64,000 nucleotides of DNA from an uncultured Lachnospiraceae bacterium (GCA_900548905.1 URMK01000011.1:1-64000); one strand, 5' to 3'; positions 18,574-27,898 are shown, counted from the first letter of the stretch. Translations and numbers: made by a program. The notes: generated by a model not told the origin, from the letters alone.

Positions 18574-19167
18574 TTACTTGGAATACAATTCGACGATAAG
18601 CATTTCGTCTACAGGTACGTCAATCATTTCCCTGGCCGGAAGTTCCTTAATCGTTCCTTTGAAGTTTTCGATGTCTACATCCATCCACTCCGGAACAAGT
18701 CTTCCTGCTGTAACTTCGAGGATATCTTTATATCTCTGCATTCCTTTTGCTTTTTCCTTGATTTCAATCACGTCGCCCGCTTTAACCAGGTAAGAAGGAA
18801 TGTTGATGCATTTTCCGTTTACCAGTACATGCTTGTGATCTACTACCTGTCTCGCTTCTCTTCTGGTTCTTGCAAAGCCCATTCTGAAGATGACGCTGTC
18901 CAGTCTGCTCTCAAGAAGAGTCATCAGGTTGGCACCGGTCATCCCTTTCATTCTGTCGGCTTTCTTATAGTAATTTCTGAAAGGTTTCTCCAGTACACCG
19001 TAGATGAATTTAGCTTTCTGCTTCTCTCTCAGCTGAAGGCCGTATTCACTTACCTTCTTGCCTGCTCTTGCGTTCGTTCTGTTAGACTTCTTATCGTATC
19101 CCAGGTACATGGGTTCCAGACCAAGGGATCTGCATCTCTTTAAAACAGGGGTTCTGTTTATTGCCAT
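18574..19167 (-). CDS. rpsD: 30S ribosomal protein S4
   Basis: A 197-residue small-subunit assembly protein with the S4 RNA-binding domain (SRLDSVIFRMGFARTRREAR, HVLVNGKCINIPSY). The N-terminus lacks the Cys4 zinc site found in some S4 paralogues. It lies upstream of rpoA, as in most Firmicutes alpha operons. Confidence 0.98.
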   Translation of the reverse strand: MAINRTPVLKRCRSLGLEPMYLGYDKKSNRTNARAGKKVSEYGLQLREKQKAKFIYGVLEKPFRNYYKKADRMKGMTGANLMTLLESRLDSVIFRMGFARTRREARQVVDHKHVLVNGKCINIPSYLVKAGDVIEIKEKAKGMQRYKDILEVTAGRLVPEWMDVDIENFKGTIKELPAREMIDVPVDEMLIVELYSK

Positions 19168-19240
19168 TTTAGATTTCCTCCAAATATTGTTTACAGTACG
19201 TCAATGCCGCACTTTCTTCCAACGTTATCACAATTTATTG

Positions 19241-19636
19241 TTAAACTCTACGACGCTTGGGCGGGCGGCATCCGTTGTGGGGTACGGGAGTAACATCTTT
19301 GATGCTGGTTACTTCCAGACCACATGCAGAAAGTGCACGGATAGCAGCTTCACGTCCTGAACCAGGACCCTTTACAAACACGTCTACAGTCTTCAGACCG
19401 TGCGGAATAGCTGCCTTTGCAGCTGTTTCTGCAGCCATCTGTGCTGCGTACGGAGTAGATTTCCTTGAACCTCTAAAGCCCAGACCGCCGGCGCTTGCCC
19501 AGCTTAAAGCATTTCCTTCAGTATCTGTCAGGGTAACAATTGTGTTATTGAAAGATGACTGAATATGTGCCTGTCCGCGTTCAACGTTTTTTCTGACACG
19601 TTTCTTTGTTACTTTTTTCGCAACTTTCTTAGCCAT
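19241..19636 (-). CDS. rpsK: 30S ribosomal protein S11
   Basis: A 131-residue platform protein of the 30S subunit. IQSSFNNTIVTLTDTEGN, GGLGFRGSRKSTPYAAQ and the basic tail NGCRPPKRRRV are diagnostic. It lies between rpsM and rpsD. Confidence 0.98.
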   Translation of the reverse strand: MAKKVAKKVTKKRVRKNVERGQAHIQSSFNNTIVTLTDTEGNALSWASAGGLGFRGSRKSTPYAAQMAAETAAKAAIPHGLKTVDVFVKGPGSGREAAIRALSACGLEVTSIKDVTPVPHNGCRPPKRRRV

Positions 19637-19669
19637 TTAAACTAACCTACTTTCCTCAATAAATTTAGA

Positions 19670-20038
19670 TTATTTCTTCTTATTTGCAACTGTTCTCTTA
19701 GGACCTTTTCTGGTTCTTGCATTGTTCTTGGTATTCTGTCCGCGAACCGGCAGTCCTTTTCTGTGACGGATACCCCTATAGCATCCGATTTCCTGTAATC
19801 TCTTGATGTTCAGGGCAATCTCTCTTCTCAGATCACCTTCCACAGTCATTGTTTCGTCGATGACAGCGCTGAGTCTCTTTACCTCATCATCCGTCAGTTC
19901 CCTTACACGGGTGTCAGGGTTGACATTTGCCTTTGCGCAGATTTCTGTTGCGCTCGGTCTACCGATACCATAGATATAGGTAAGTCCGATCTCCACACGT
20001 TTTTCCCTTGGTAAGTCAATACCTGCAATACGAGCCAT
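19670..20038 (-). CDS. rpsM: 30S ribosomal protein S13
   Basis: A 122-residue head protein of the 30S subunit. ARIAGIDLPREKRVEIGLTY and GCYRGIRHRKGLPVRGQNT are diagnostic. AACGGAGGAAACGTAA precedes the ATG. A long structured gap separates it from rpmJ upstream. Confidence 0.98.
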   Translation of the reverse strand: MARIAGIDLPREKRVEIGLTYIYGIGRPSATEICAKANVNPDTRVRELTDDEVKRLSAVIDETMTVEGDLRREIALNIKRLQEIGCYRGIRHRKGLPVRGQNTKNNARTRKGPKRTVANKKK

Positions 20039-20585
20039 TTACGTTTCCTCCGTTTTCCTTTCGCGCCACATCCCACCCGGCGTTCTGCCGGGGTGCGCGT
20101 TTCTTCACTGCGCGTGTGAAATACCTGGTCTTTACTATAAGTATTTAACGCGCAATTACACAAGGCAGACTCCACCCCTTCCGCGTCCACACGCTTCCTG
20201 GTGTATCACACCCTGTGCATACGATCAAATCGTATTAATAATAGTTACTAATTGACTGGGGCTTTTTACAGGAAAAATAAAATCAAATCGGAGATTTGCT
20301 TTTATTTTTCTAACGACTGCGGAGCAGTCGTAGCGAGAGCCTTATCCTCGCTTGCCCAGCCGGACATCCATCCGGCCTTTCCGATACTCCGGTATCCAAA
20401 AGGATACTGAGGATGCTGCGCATCCTAATTTTCGGTATCAAAAAGTAATCTCCCGTAAACCCATGTAAGAACTCATACGGTGCTGCAGAGCTGCCGTATT
20501 CCAACACGAATTGCCTTACGTTCAATTATTTCCAAGCACCGTCCACAGGAACGGTACTGATGCCGCCTGAATGGAACGACAAGGA
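20039..20585. other. Structured 547-nt gap between rpmJ and rpsM
   Basis: No convincing gene. It holds several strong palindromes: GAAAAATAAAA with TTTTATTTTTC (about 20,270-20,309), CGACTGC with GCAGTCG around 20,320, GCCGGA with TCCGGC around 20,362-20,380, and GGATGC with GCATCC around 20,411-20,427. Such a long insertion inside a ribosomal operon, with stacked hairpins, could be an inserted repeat element or a processing/attenuation region. Confidence 0.6.
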
Positions 20586-20699
20586 TCAGCCCTGTCTCTG
20601 TTTGTGTTTGGGGTTCTCACAGATAATTCTGATCGCGCCCTTTCTCTTGATAACTTTGCACTTTTCGCAAATCGGTTTTACTGATGATCTAACTTTCAT
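20586..20699 (-). CDS. rpmJ: 50S ribosomal protein L36
   Basis: A 37-residue zinc-binding protein, MKVRSSVKPICEKCKVIK at the start and ending KHKQRQG. The Cys-x2-Cys plus later Cys and His ligands of the zinc type are present. A strong AAAGGAGG precedes the ATG. It occupies its usual place between infA and rpsM. Confidence 0.97.
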   Translation of the reverse strand: MKVRSSVKPICEKCKVIKRKGAIRIICENPKHKQRQG

Positions 20700-20797
20700 G
20701 TTAAACCTCCTTTCAAAAAAGACCGTCTTAAATTATAGCATGCAAAAACGGGTAATGCAAGCCTTTCACTCACTTTTCCGGCAGAAAAGCCCGTTTT

Positions 20798-21016
20798 TTA
20801 CTTGTCTCTCCAAATAATACGTCCCTTGCTCAAATCATAAGGGGAAAGTTCCAGCGTAACTTTATCGCCCGGAAGGATACGGATGAAGTTCTGTCTCAGC
20901 TTCCCGCTGATATGTGCAAGCACTCTGTGTCCATTCTCCAACTCCACCTGGAACATGGTGTTAGGCAACTTTTCTACTACGGTTCCTTCGATTTCAATTA
21001 CATCTGCTTTCGACAT
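20798..21016 (-). CDS. infA: Translation initiation factor IF-1
   Basis: A 72-residue OB-fold factor that occupies the ribosomal A site during initiation. MSKADVIEIEGTVVEKLPN and HISGKLRQNFIRILPGDKV are diagnostic. I use the ATG at 21016, which gives the standard family length and follows GAAAGGAAAC; the frame upstream adds eight unsupported residues. Confidence 0.98.
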   Translation of the reverse strand: MSKADVIEIEGTVVEKLPNTMFQVELENGHRVLAHISGKLRQNFIRILPGDKVTLELSPYDLSKGRIIWRDK

Positions 21017-21133
21017 ACTTTGTTTCCTTTCTGTTTCCAATTATCATTATCCTGCGGATTGTCCGGGAAACCTTCCCGGCGGATCCATCTGTTATTTCCG
21101 CGGGCAGCGAGCCAGCCGGGGCATATTTGACTC

Positions 21134-21397
21134 TCAAGGTTTCCTGCGGGTATAACGATTGATTATCTCCCTGATCTGATTATTGCCCCAGGACGGGTTT
21201 GCAAGATACTTCTCCAGTTCTTCCCGGGAGGCCCCGGCATTTATCAGCTGGATATGTTTCTTATTTTTCTTCTTCGGATGCAGCATATCCCTGCCGCAGC
21301 CGTCCGTCAGATATACCGTTTCCTGTTCTTCTTTCATAATCAGATAAAGCGTATTCTTGTCATGCCCTGCTTTCGAGAGCGCCAGTTTTCCTGTCAT
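21134..21397 (-). CDS. KOW domain RNA-binding protein (L14e-like)
   Basis: An 87-residue basic protein resembling the KOW-domain L14e-like family often found between map and infA in Clostridia. The N-terminal KOW fold reads GKLALSKAGHDKNTLYLIM, and a Lys-rich stretch KKKNKKHIQL follows. RNA binding is likely, but its role in translation is not established. I chose the ATG at 21397 because TGAGGAAATGT precedes it; other in-frame starts lie up to 42 nt upstream. Confidence 0.82.
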   Translation of the reverse strand: MTGKLALSKAGHDKNTLYLIMKEEQETVYLTDGCGRDMLHPKKKNKKHIQLINAGASREELEKYLANPSWGNNQIREIINRYTRRKP

Positions 21398-21410
21398 ACA
21401 TTTCCTCATT

Positions 21411-22163
21411 TCAACAGATTGTGAGAATATCCGGTTCACCGTCTGTTATCAGAATCGTATTTTCATAGTGAGCCGACAGGGAACCATCCTTTGTCACAAC
21501 AGTCCATCCGTCATCCATCCACTCCACCGGCCAGTCTCCCCTATTGATCATTGGTTCCACCGCCAGTGTCATGCCGGCCTGCAGCCTTACGCCTCTGCGC
21601 TTCTGCCTGAAGTTTGGTATCTGCGGATCCTCATGCAGACTGGTGCCGATGCCGTGTCCAACCAGGTCATGGACAATGCCGTAACCGAACTGGCTCACAT
21701 AATCATCAATGGCAGCGGAGATATCAAACAGATGATTACCTTCCCTGGCCTGTTTGATTCCTTCAAAAAAGCTCTGCTTCGTCACCGAAATCAGTTTTGC
21801 CGCATCTTCGCTTATAGTCCCCACCGCATGGGTCCTTGCCGCATCGGAATGATAGCCCTTATAAATAAGCCCGGCATCCAGGCTGACAATATCGCCTTCC
21901 TTAAGGATGTGGTTACCGTTGGGAATGCCATGGACTACTTCATTATTCACAGAAACACAAATAGATGCCGGATATCCCTGATAATTCAGAAAGTTGGGTG
22001 TGCAGCCGCGGCCGCGTATTAATTTTTCGCCCAGCATATCAATGTCCAGCGTGGAAATTCCGGGGCGGATAAAGGCGCCCAACTCTTCATGGACCTTGGC
22101 CAATATCCTTCCGGCTTCCCGCATTAATTCAATTTCTCTTGCAGATTTAATGGTCACTGCCAT
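21411..22163 (-). CDS. map: Type I methionine aminopeptidase
   Basis: About 250 residues. It removes the initiator methionine from nascent proteins. The pita-bread fold metal ligands are visible in VSLDAGLIYKGYHSDAART, VGHGIGTSLHEDPQIPN and TLAVEPMINRG. The ATG at 22163 follows GGAGG. It lies 27 nt after adk, its usual neighbour. Confidence 0.97.
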   Translation of the reverse strand: MAVTIKSAREIELMREAGRILAKVHEELGAFIRPGISTLDIDMLGEKLIRGRGCTPNFLNYQGYPASICVSVNNEVVHGIPNGNHILKEGDIVSLDAGLIYKGYHSDAARTHAVGTISEDAAKLISVTKQSFFEGIKQAREGNHLFDISAAIDDYVSQFGYGIVHDLVGHGIGTSLHEDPQIPNFRQKRRGVRLQAGMTLAVEPMINRGDWPVEWMDDGWTVVTKDGSLSAHYENTILITDGEPDILTIC

Positions 22164-22190
22164 ACATATAACCTCCGAAGGCCGCAATCC

Positions 22191-22832
22191 TTAACCAAGG
22201 ATTTTTACAATTGCTTCAAAAACCTCTCCCATGGGAAGGGTTCCGTCAACTGTTCTCAGCACGCCTTTGGCTTCGTAATACTCAATCAGAGGCTGTGTCT
22301 GTTCATGATAAACCTTCAAACGGTTTTTCACTGTTTCAGGCTGATCATCGTCTCTCAATACCAGGCTGCTGCCGCATACATCACAAATTCCTTCTTTTTT
22401 GGACGGAATGTTCACCGTATGATAGGTGGCGCCGCAGTTGAGGCAGGCACGTCTGCCAGACATCCTGTTGATGATATTTTCATCCGGCACATCCACATCC
22501 ACCGCTACATCAACACTTTCCCCCAGCCTGGCAAGTTCACTGTCAAGCACCTTGGCCTGAGGAATAGTTCTTGGGAATCCGTCCAGGACATACCCGCCGC
22601 CGCAGTCATCCTGGGCAACTCTGTCCAGAAGAAGGCGGACCGTAAGTTCATCGGGCACAAGAAGCCCTTTGTCCATATAACCCTTTGCTTCTTTTCCAAG
22701 CTCCGTACCGTTTTTGATATTCGCCCTGAAAATATCTCCTGTGGAGATATGGGGAACCCCATATTTGTCAGCAATCATTTTAGCCTGGGTTCCTTTACCG
22801 GCGCCGGGAGCGCCCAACATAATAATTTTCAT
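22191..22832 (-). CDS. adk: Adenylate kinase
   Basis: About 213 residues, converting ATP plus AMP to 2 ADP. The P-loop is GAPGAGKGTQ at the N-terminus. The lid domain has a zinc site (CLNCG and CDVCG), typical of Gram-positive enzymes. I use the ATG at 22832, which follows CGGAGAAAATGCT and gives the family length. Confidence 0.98.
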   Translation of the reverse strand: MKIIMLGAPGAGKGTQAKMIADKYGVPHISTGDIFRANIKNGTELGKEAKGYMDKGLLVPDELTVRLLLDRVAQDDCGGGYVLDGFPRTIPQAKVLDSELARLGESVDVAVDVDVPDENIINRMSGRRACLNCGATYHTVNIPSKKEGICDVCGSSLVLRDDDQPETVKNRLKVYHEQTQPLIEYYEAKGVLRTVDGTLPMGEVFEAIVKILG

Positions 22833-22911
22833 AGCATTTTCTCCGCTTTGAAGGATATCGCATTTTGGGACAAAACAAATGTTCTGTCCCAATTATCGTA
22901 AGTTTATAATA

Positions 22912-24225
22912 TTAATCGTTCAAAAAACCTTTGTAATTCCGGACAAGCATCAGGGATTCAATCTGTTTCAGAGTCTCCAGAACTACGCTGACAACGATAA
23001 TAAGGCTCGTTCCGCCAAAGGAAACATTCGCACCGAAAATACCGTTGAATACAAAAGGCAATACGCAGACTATTGTCAGGCCGCATGCGCCGATGAAAAT
23101 AATGTAGTTCAGAATTCTGTTAAGATAATCGCTGGTAGGTTTACCGGGTCTGATACCGGGTATAAAACCGCCCTGCTTTTTCATATTATTCGCAATCTCT
23201 AGGGGATTGAAGGTAATCGATGTATAGAAATAAGCAAAAAAGATTACCAGAATAATATAAACAACAAGTCCGATGGAATAAATCGGCTCACTCGGCTTGC
23301 ACCAGTTGTTTGAGCTTAATCCTTTAAGGATATGGCCCCAGACTCCCGTTCCGTTAACCCCAAGAAGCTGGCAGATAATAACCGGGAACTGCATGATGGA
23401 GGATGCAAAAATAACAGGGATGACGCCTGCGGTATTCACCTTCAGCGGAATGTTGGAGGACTGTCCTCCCACCATCTTCCGTCCCTGCACCTTCTTCGCA
23501 TACTGCACCGGGATTTTTCTGGTCGCATCGTTTAAGATAATAACCAGAATAACCATAGCCACAATCACCGCCAGAATAATAAGCGCCGCCAGAACAGCGG
23601 TTGCAACAGGCTTTCCTTTTACAAACTGGTTGTAAAGTCCGGCCAGATCCTGGGGCATTCTGGACACAATATTGATGGTCAGGACAATTGATATACCATT
23701 ACCCACACCGTTCTCAGTAATTCTTTCGCCGATCCACATCAGGAAAGCACTTCCTGCGGTGAGCGCTGCAACTACTGTGATAACATTCAATGCATTGAAG
23801 TTTTCCAGCAGCCCGCTTCTGCCGAAACCGATTGCCATGGCAGTGGACTCAATCAGGGCCAGACCTACAGTAACATATCTGGTGATTGCGGTCAGCTTTT
23901 TACGGCCGTCCTCTCCGTCCTTCTGCATTTCCTCGAGTTTCGGAATTGCAATGGTCAAGAGCTGTATAATGATAGAGGATGTAATATACGGTGTAATGTT
24001 CAACGCAAACAAAGACATGTTCAGGAAGGAACCGCCGGTAAACGCATCAAAGAAATTAAATGCATCTCCGGTCTGCGCCGCAAACCATCTGGAAAAATAA
24101 GTCCTGTCAACCCCCGGCACAGGCAGCTGTGATCCTAAACGGATCACAACCAGCATGGCAAAGGTGTAGAAAATCTTTTTCCTCAGCTCTTTCATTTTAA
24201 ATGCATTTTTAAGTGTTGTAAGCAT
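22912..24225 (-). CDS. secY: Protein translocase subunit SecY
   Basis: A 437-residue channel-forming subunit of the Sec translocon with ten membrane helices. QLPVPGVDRTYFSRW, NGISIVLTINIVSRMP and KKQGGFIPGIRPGKPT are diagnostic. Its ATG overlaps the rplO stop by one base (TAATG), so the two are coupled. Confidence 0.98.
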   Translation of the reverse strand: MLTTLKNAFKMKELRKKIFYTFAMLVVIRLGSQLPVPGVDRTYFSRWFAAQTGDAFNFFDAFTGGSFLNMSLFALNITPYITSSIIIQLLTIAIPKLEEMQKDGEDGRKKLTAITRYVTVGLALIESTAMAIGFGRSGLLENFNALNVITVVAALTAGSAFLMWIGERITENGVGNGISIVLTINIVSRMPQDLAGLYNQFVKGKPVATAVLAALIILAVIVAMVILVIILNDATRKIPVQYAKKVQGRKMVGGQSSNIPLKVNTAGVIPVIFASSIMQFPVIICQLLGVNGTGVWGHILKGLSSNNWCKPSEPIYSIGLVVYIILVIFFAYFYTSITFNPLEIANNMKKQGGFIPGIRPGKPTSDYLNRILNYIIFIGACGLTIVCVLPFVFNGIFGANVSFGGTSLIIVVSVVLETLKQIESLMLVRNYKGFLND

Positions 24226-24665
24226 TACATCACCTCTGCTGTTCCACCAAGTGCCTCGATTTTTTCTTTAGCGGATGCGCTGAAAGCATTTGCCTTAACA
24301 TCGAGTTTTTTGGTCAATTCTCCATTTCCGAGGATTTTTACTCCATCTTTAGGATTTTTAACGATTCCCTGTTCCAGTAATGTTTCAACAGTAACGGTGG
24401 TTCCGTTTTCAAAAACTTCCAGAGCGCTTAAGTTAATTCCTACAATTTCCTTAGAGTTTCTGTTTGTAAAGCCCCTCTTAGGAATACGTCTGTATAAAGG
24501 CATCTGACCGCCTTCAAAGCCCGGTCTTGTTGCTCCGGAACGAGCCTTCTGACCTTTGTGTCCCTTACCAGCAGTTTTGCCGTTTCCTGAACCATGTCCA
24601 CGGCCTCTTCTGAAGTTATCGCTGTGCTTGGAACCTTCTGCAGGCTGTAAATTTGATAATTCCAT
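24225..24665 (-). CDS. rplO: 50S ribosomal protein L15
   Basis: A 146-residue assembly protein. MELSNLQPAEGSKHSDNFRR and the Gly-rich GRGHGSGNGKTAGKGHKGQK segment are diagnostic. The ATG at 24665 follows AGGAGGTG. Confidence 0.98.
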   Translation of the reverse strand: MELSNLQPAEGSKHSDNFRRGRGHGSGNGKTAGKGHKGQKARSGATRPGFEGGQMPLYRRIPKRGFTNRNSKEIVGINLSALEVFENGTTVTVETLLEQGIVKNPKDGVKILGNGELTKKLDVKANAFSASAKEKIEALGGTAEVM

Positions 24666-24683
24666 TCCTGACACCTCCTGTTC

Positions 24684-24869
24684 TTATGCTTCTTCTACTT
24701 TGAGCATATAACCGACATGGCGAATCATACCTCTTACGGATTCATTGTCGGGCAGCTCAACTGTTTTGTGCATTTTGGTAAGTCCCATAGCCTTTACGGT
24801 AGCCCTGTGCTTGGGAACCGCACCGATAGGAGATTTTACCAATGTAATTTTTAACATTTTTTCTGCCAT
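24684..24869 (-). CDS. rpmD: 50S ribosomal protein L30
   Basis: A 61-residue protein with the L30 fold: MLKITLVKSPIGAVPKHRAT and ESVRGMIRHVGYMLKVEE. It lies between rpsE and rplO, as in other bacteria. Confidence 0.97.
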   Translation of the reverse strand: MAEKMLKITLVKSPIGAVPKHRATVKAMGLTKMHKTVELPDNESVRGMIRHVGYMLKVEEA

Positions 24870-24883
24870 TTTAAGTTTCCTCC

Positions 24884-25393
24884 TTAAGCCATGATTTCGT
24901 CAACAGATTTACCACGGTTAGCTGCTACTTCTTCAGGAGTCTTTAACTGGCTTAAGCCTTCGATGGTAGCAAGTACGACATTCTGCTTGTTGTTGGAACC
25001 AAGAGACTTCGTACGGATATTTTTAATACCTGCAAGTTCGCATACGTTACGAACAGGGCCGCCGGCGATAACACCGGTACCATCAGGAGCTTTCTTAAGA
25101 AGAACGGTTGCAGAACCGAACTTGCCAAGGAAGTCATGGGTAATACTGTTGTTTTCATCCAGTGCAACTTTTATAAGGTTCTTGGCAGCGTCTTCTTTTC
25201 CTTTACGGATAGCTTCCGGGATTTCCGTTGCTTTTCCAAGTCCTACGCCTACGTGGCCGGCACCGTCGCCTACTACGACTAAAGCTGTGAAACGGAAGTT
25301 ACGACCACCCTTTACAACCTTAGTTACACGCTTGATGGAAACCACTTTTTCGGTGAGTTCCAAATTGTTTGTGTCAATGATTGTATTTCTCAT
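24884..25393 (-). CDS. rpsE: 30S ribosomal protein S5
   Basis: A 169-residue protein with the double-stranded RNA-binding S5 domain (KRVTKVVKGGRNFRFTALVV) and the C-terminal domain ending NRGKSVDEIM. It contributes to decoding accuracy in the 30S subunit. Confidence 0.98.
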   Translation of the reverse strand: MRNTIIDTNNLELTEKVVSIKRVTKVVKGGRNFRFTALVVVGDGAGHVGVGLGKATEIPEAIRKGKEDAAKNLIKVALDENNSITHDFLGKFGSATVLLKKAPDGTGVIAGGPVRNVCELAGIKNIRTKSLGSNNKQNVVLATIEGLSQLKTPEEVAANRGKSVDEIMA

Positions 25394-25413
25394 TTACGAT
25401 GTGTTCTCCCTTC

Positions 25414-25782
25414 CTAGAATTCCAGGCCAGCTTCTCTGGCCGCATCAGCTAACGCTGCGATTTTACCCTGGTATATGAAGCCGCCTCTGTCAAAGACAAC
25501 AGTGGTGATTCCTTTTTCCTGAGCCCTCTTAGCAATAACAGTTCCCAAATATGCTGCTGCATCAACGTTATTGGTTTTTTCCAGTTCTGCCTTTACATCT
25601 TTTTCAAGAGTAGAAGCGGAAACTAAGGTGTTTCCAACTGTATCGTCGATAATTTGAGCATACATATGATTATTACTTCTGAACACAGCAAGACGCGGAC
25701 GGGAAGCAGTGCCGCTGAAACGGTTACGTTGTTTTCTGTGCTTGTTCAAACGAACTTCTTGTCTTGATTTCTTGTTAACCAT
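25414..25782 (-). CDS. rplR: 50S ribosomal protein L18
   Basis: A 122-residue 5S rRNA-binding protein. RPRLAVFRSNNHMYAQIIDD and FDRGGFIYQGKIAALADAAR are diagnostic. Confidence 0.98.
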   Translation of the reverse strand: MVNKKSRQEVRLNKHRKQRNRFSGTASRPRLAVFRSNNHMYAQIIDDTVGNTLVSASTLEKDVKAELEKTNNVDAAAYLGTVIAKRAQEKGITTVVFDRGGFIYQGKIAALADAAREAGLEF

Positions 25783-25799
25783 TCTTACACTCTCCTTAT

Positions 25800-26342
25800 C
25801 TATTTCTTACCAGTCTTACCAACTTTACGTCTGATTGTCTCATCAGCATACTTGATACCCTTGCCCTTATAAGGCTCCGGTCTTCTCTTGTCTCTGATTT
25901 CAGCTGCGAATTGGCCAACTTTTTCTTTATCGATACCTTTAACGATGATGATGTTAGTTCCTTCCAGAACTGTTTCCAGTCCTTCCGGATCTTCCATCTC
26001 CACCGGGTGGGAATAACCTAAAGATAAGGTTAATTTGTTGCCGGATTTTGCTGCTCTGTAACCAACACCGTTTACTTCAAGCTTCTTCTCGTACCCTTCC
26101 GTAACACCAACAACCATGTTATTGATGAGTGTTCTTGTCAGACCATGCAGGGATTTCATTTTCTTTAAATCATTAGGTCTGGAAACCACGATTTCGTTTC
26201 CTTCCATCTTGATTTCCATTTCTGCAGGGAGCACTCTTTCAAGTGTGCCCTTAGGACCTTTTACAGTCACTTTATTATTTTCTGCAATTTCCACAGTAAC
26301 GCCTGCGGGAACCGCGATTGGCATTCTTCCTATACGTGACAT
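25800..26342 (-). CDS. rplF: 50S ribosomal protein L6
   Basis: A 180-residue protein with two L6 folds. MSRIGRMPIAVPAGVTVEI at the start and RRPEPYKGKGIKYADETI near the end are diagnostic. AAGGAGGTAC precedes the ATG. Confidence 0.98.
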   Translation of the reverse strand: MSRIGRMPIAVPAGVTVEIAENNKVTVKGPKGTLERVLPAEMEIKMEGNEIVVSRPNDLKKMKSLHGLTRTLINNMVVGVTEGYEKKLEVNGVGYRAAKSGNKLTLSLGYSHPVEMEDPEGLETVLEGTNIIIVKGIDKEKVGQFAAEIRDKRRPEPYKGKGIKYADETIRRKVGKTGKK

Positions 26343-26397
26343 GCCCGTACCTCCTTAAATATTTGTCTAAACCTACAGTAAACGAAGCCCTCTGTTA

Positions 26398-26799
26398 TTA
26401 CCAAACAAATGCCAGTACTTCGCCGCCTACCTGAAGCTCTCTTGCCTTCTTATCTGTGATAACGCCCTGGTTGCTAGAGATGATGGCAATGCCAAGACCA
26501 CCCAGAACCTTGGGAAGTTCTTCCTTGCCTGCGTATACACGGAGACCAGGTTTGGAAATTCTCTTTAAGCCTGTGATGATCTTGTGATTCTTGTCTTCTC
26601 CATATTTCAAAGTGATATGGATGGTCTTGAAAGCACCGTCATCCAGAATGTCATATTTCTTAATGTATCCCTCTTCCAGCAGAATCTGCGCGATAGCCAG
26701 TTTCATTTTGGATGAAGGTACATCTACGGTATCATGTTTTGCAGTATTTGCATTACGGATTCTTGTAAGCATATCTGCAATCGGATCGCTCATTGTCAT
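26398..26799 (-). CDS. rpsH: 30S ribosomal protein S8
   Basis: A 133-residue primary 16S rRNA-binding protein. SDPIADMLTRIRNANTAKHD and the end IISSNQGVITDKKARE are diagnostic. AAGGAGGCAATT precedes the first ATG; a second in-frame ATG lies two codons later. Confidence 0.98.
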   Translation of the reverse strand: MTMSDPIADMLTRIRNANTAKHDTVDVPSSKMKLAIAQILLEEGYIKKYDILDDGAFKTIHITLKYGEDKNHKIITGLKRISKPGLRVYAGKEELPKVLGGLGIAIISSNQGVITDKKARELQVGGEVLAFVW

Positions 26800-26815
26800 T
26801 TGAATTGCCTCCTTC

Positions 26816-27001
26816 TTACCAACTTGCTTTCTTTACGCCGGGGATCTGTCCTTTATATGCCAGTTCACGGAAGCAGATTCTGCAGATTCCGTATTTTCTC
26901 AACACTGAATGTGGACGACCACAGATTTTGCAACGGGTATATTCTCTTGTAGAGAATTTCGGTTTACGCTGCTGTTTAATCTTCATTGCTGTTTTAGCCA
27001 T
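26816..27001 (-). CDS. rpsZ: 30S ribosomal protein S14, zinc-binding type
   Basis: A 61-residue short S14 with both Cys pairs (CKIC and CRIC), the zinc-containing form that is the standard copy in Firmicutes. It lies between rplE and rpsH. Confidence 0.96.
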   Translation of the reverse strand: MAKTAMKIKQQRKPKFSTREYTRCKICGRPHSVLRKYGICRICFRELAYKGQIPGVKKASW

Positions 27002-27013
27002 GAATGAACCTCC

Positions 27014-27553
27014 TTATTTCTCAAAAGGCATGTTGAATAATCTCAGTAATTCACGTGCCTCTTCGTCAGTCTTTGCAGTAGTAACGATGATAACGTCCAT
27101 ACCTCTTACTTTGTCAACCTTATCGTATTCGATTTCGGGGAAAATAAGCTGTTCTTTGATGCCCAGCGCATAATTTCCTCTGCCGTCGAATGCATCAGGG
27201 TTAACGCCCCTGAAGTCACGTACACGGGGAAGTGCCAGGTTTACAAGACGATCCAGGAAATCATACATTTTCTCACCACGAAGGGTTGTTTTACATCCGA
27301 TTGCCATACCTTCTCTGATTTTGAAGTTAGCGATGGAGTTCTTCGCCCTTGTAAGTACTACATGCTGTCCTGTGATTGTTTCAAGGTCCTTCACAGCGGA
27401 TTCCAGAGCCTTTGCATTGTCCTTTGCTTCGCCAACACCCATGTTGATGACGATTTTATCCAGCTTCGGAACTTCCATTACATTTTTATATCCGAACTTC
27501 TTGATCATTGCTTCTACAATCTGTTCGTTGTATAAGTCTTTCAGTCTACTCAC
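27014..27553 (-). CDS. rplE: 50S ribosomal protein L5
   Basis: A 179-residue 5S rRNA-binding protein. MEVPKLDKIVINMGVGEA and DVIIVTTAKTDEEARELL are diagnostic. The start codon is GTG, preceded by AAGGAGGCCGTAAAC. Confidence 0.98.
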   Translation of the reverse strand: MSRLKDLYNEQIVEAMIKKFGYKNVMEVPKLDKIVINMGVGEAKDNAKALESAVKDLETITGQHVVLTRAKNSIANFKIREGMAIGCKTTLRGEKMYDFLDRLVNLALPRVRDFRGVNPDAFDGRGNYALGIKEQLIFPEIEYDKVDKVRGMDVIIVTTAKTDEEARELLRLFNMPFEK

Positions 27554-27576
27554 GTTTACGGCCTCCTTCCTTAGAA

Positions 27577-27888
27577 TTAATCAATTACGTCGCCGGTTGA
27601 TTTAGCAAAACGTACTTTCTTGTCATTTTCAACTTTGAAACCGATTCTGGTCGGCTTTCCTTTGTAGACATACATTACGTTGGACATATCAAGCGCAGCT
27701 TCTTTTTGAATAATTCCGCCGTTCTGGTTTGCTGCAGACGGTTTTGCATGCTTGGTTACCATGTTCACGCCTTCAACAACCACTTTGCCGTTCTTCTTAT
27801 CTACGGAAAGAACTTTTCCTTCTTTGTCCTTATCCTTACCGGCGATTACTTTAACAGTATCGCCTTTTTTAATTTTCATTGTTGACAT
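27577..27888 (-). CDS. rplX: 50S ribosomal protein L24
   Basis: A 103-residue KOW-domain protein that starts 50S assembly (KIKKGDTVKVIAGKDKDKEG). I use the ATG at 27888 because TAGGAGGTGCCCT precedes it; the longer frame runs back into rplN. Confidence 0.97.
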   Translation of the reverse strand: MSTMKIKKGDTVKVIAGKDKDKEGKVLSVDKKNGKVVVEGVNMVTKHAKPSAANQNGGIIQKEAALDMSNVMYVYKGKPTRIGFKVENDKKVRFAKSTGDVID

Positions 27889-27898
27889 AGGGCACCTC

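Noticed and set aside
20310..20525. A 71-codon frame between rpmJ and rpsM
   Set aside because: It runs through stacked palindromes, has no binding site and does not resemble a protein; the spacer is better described as structured RNA or repeat.
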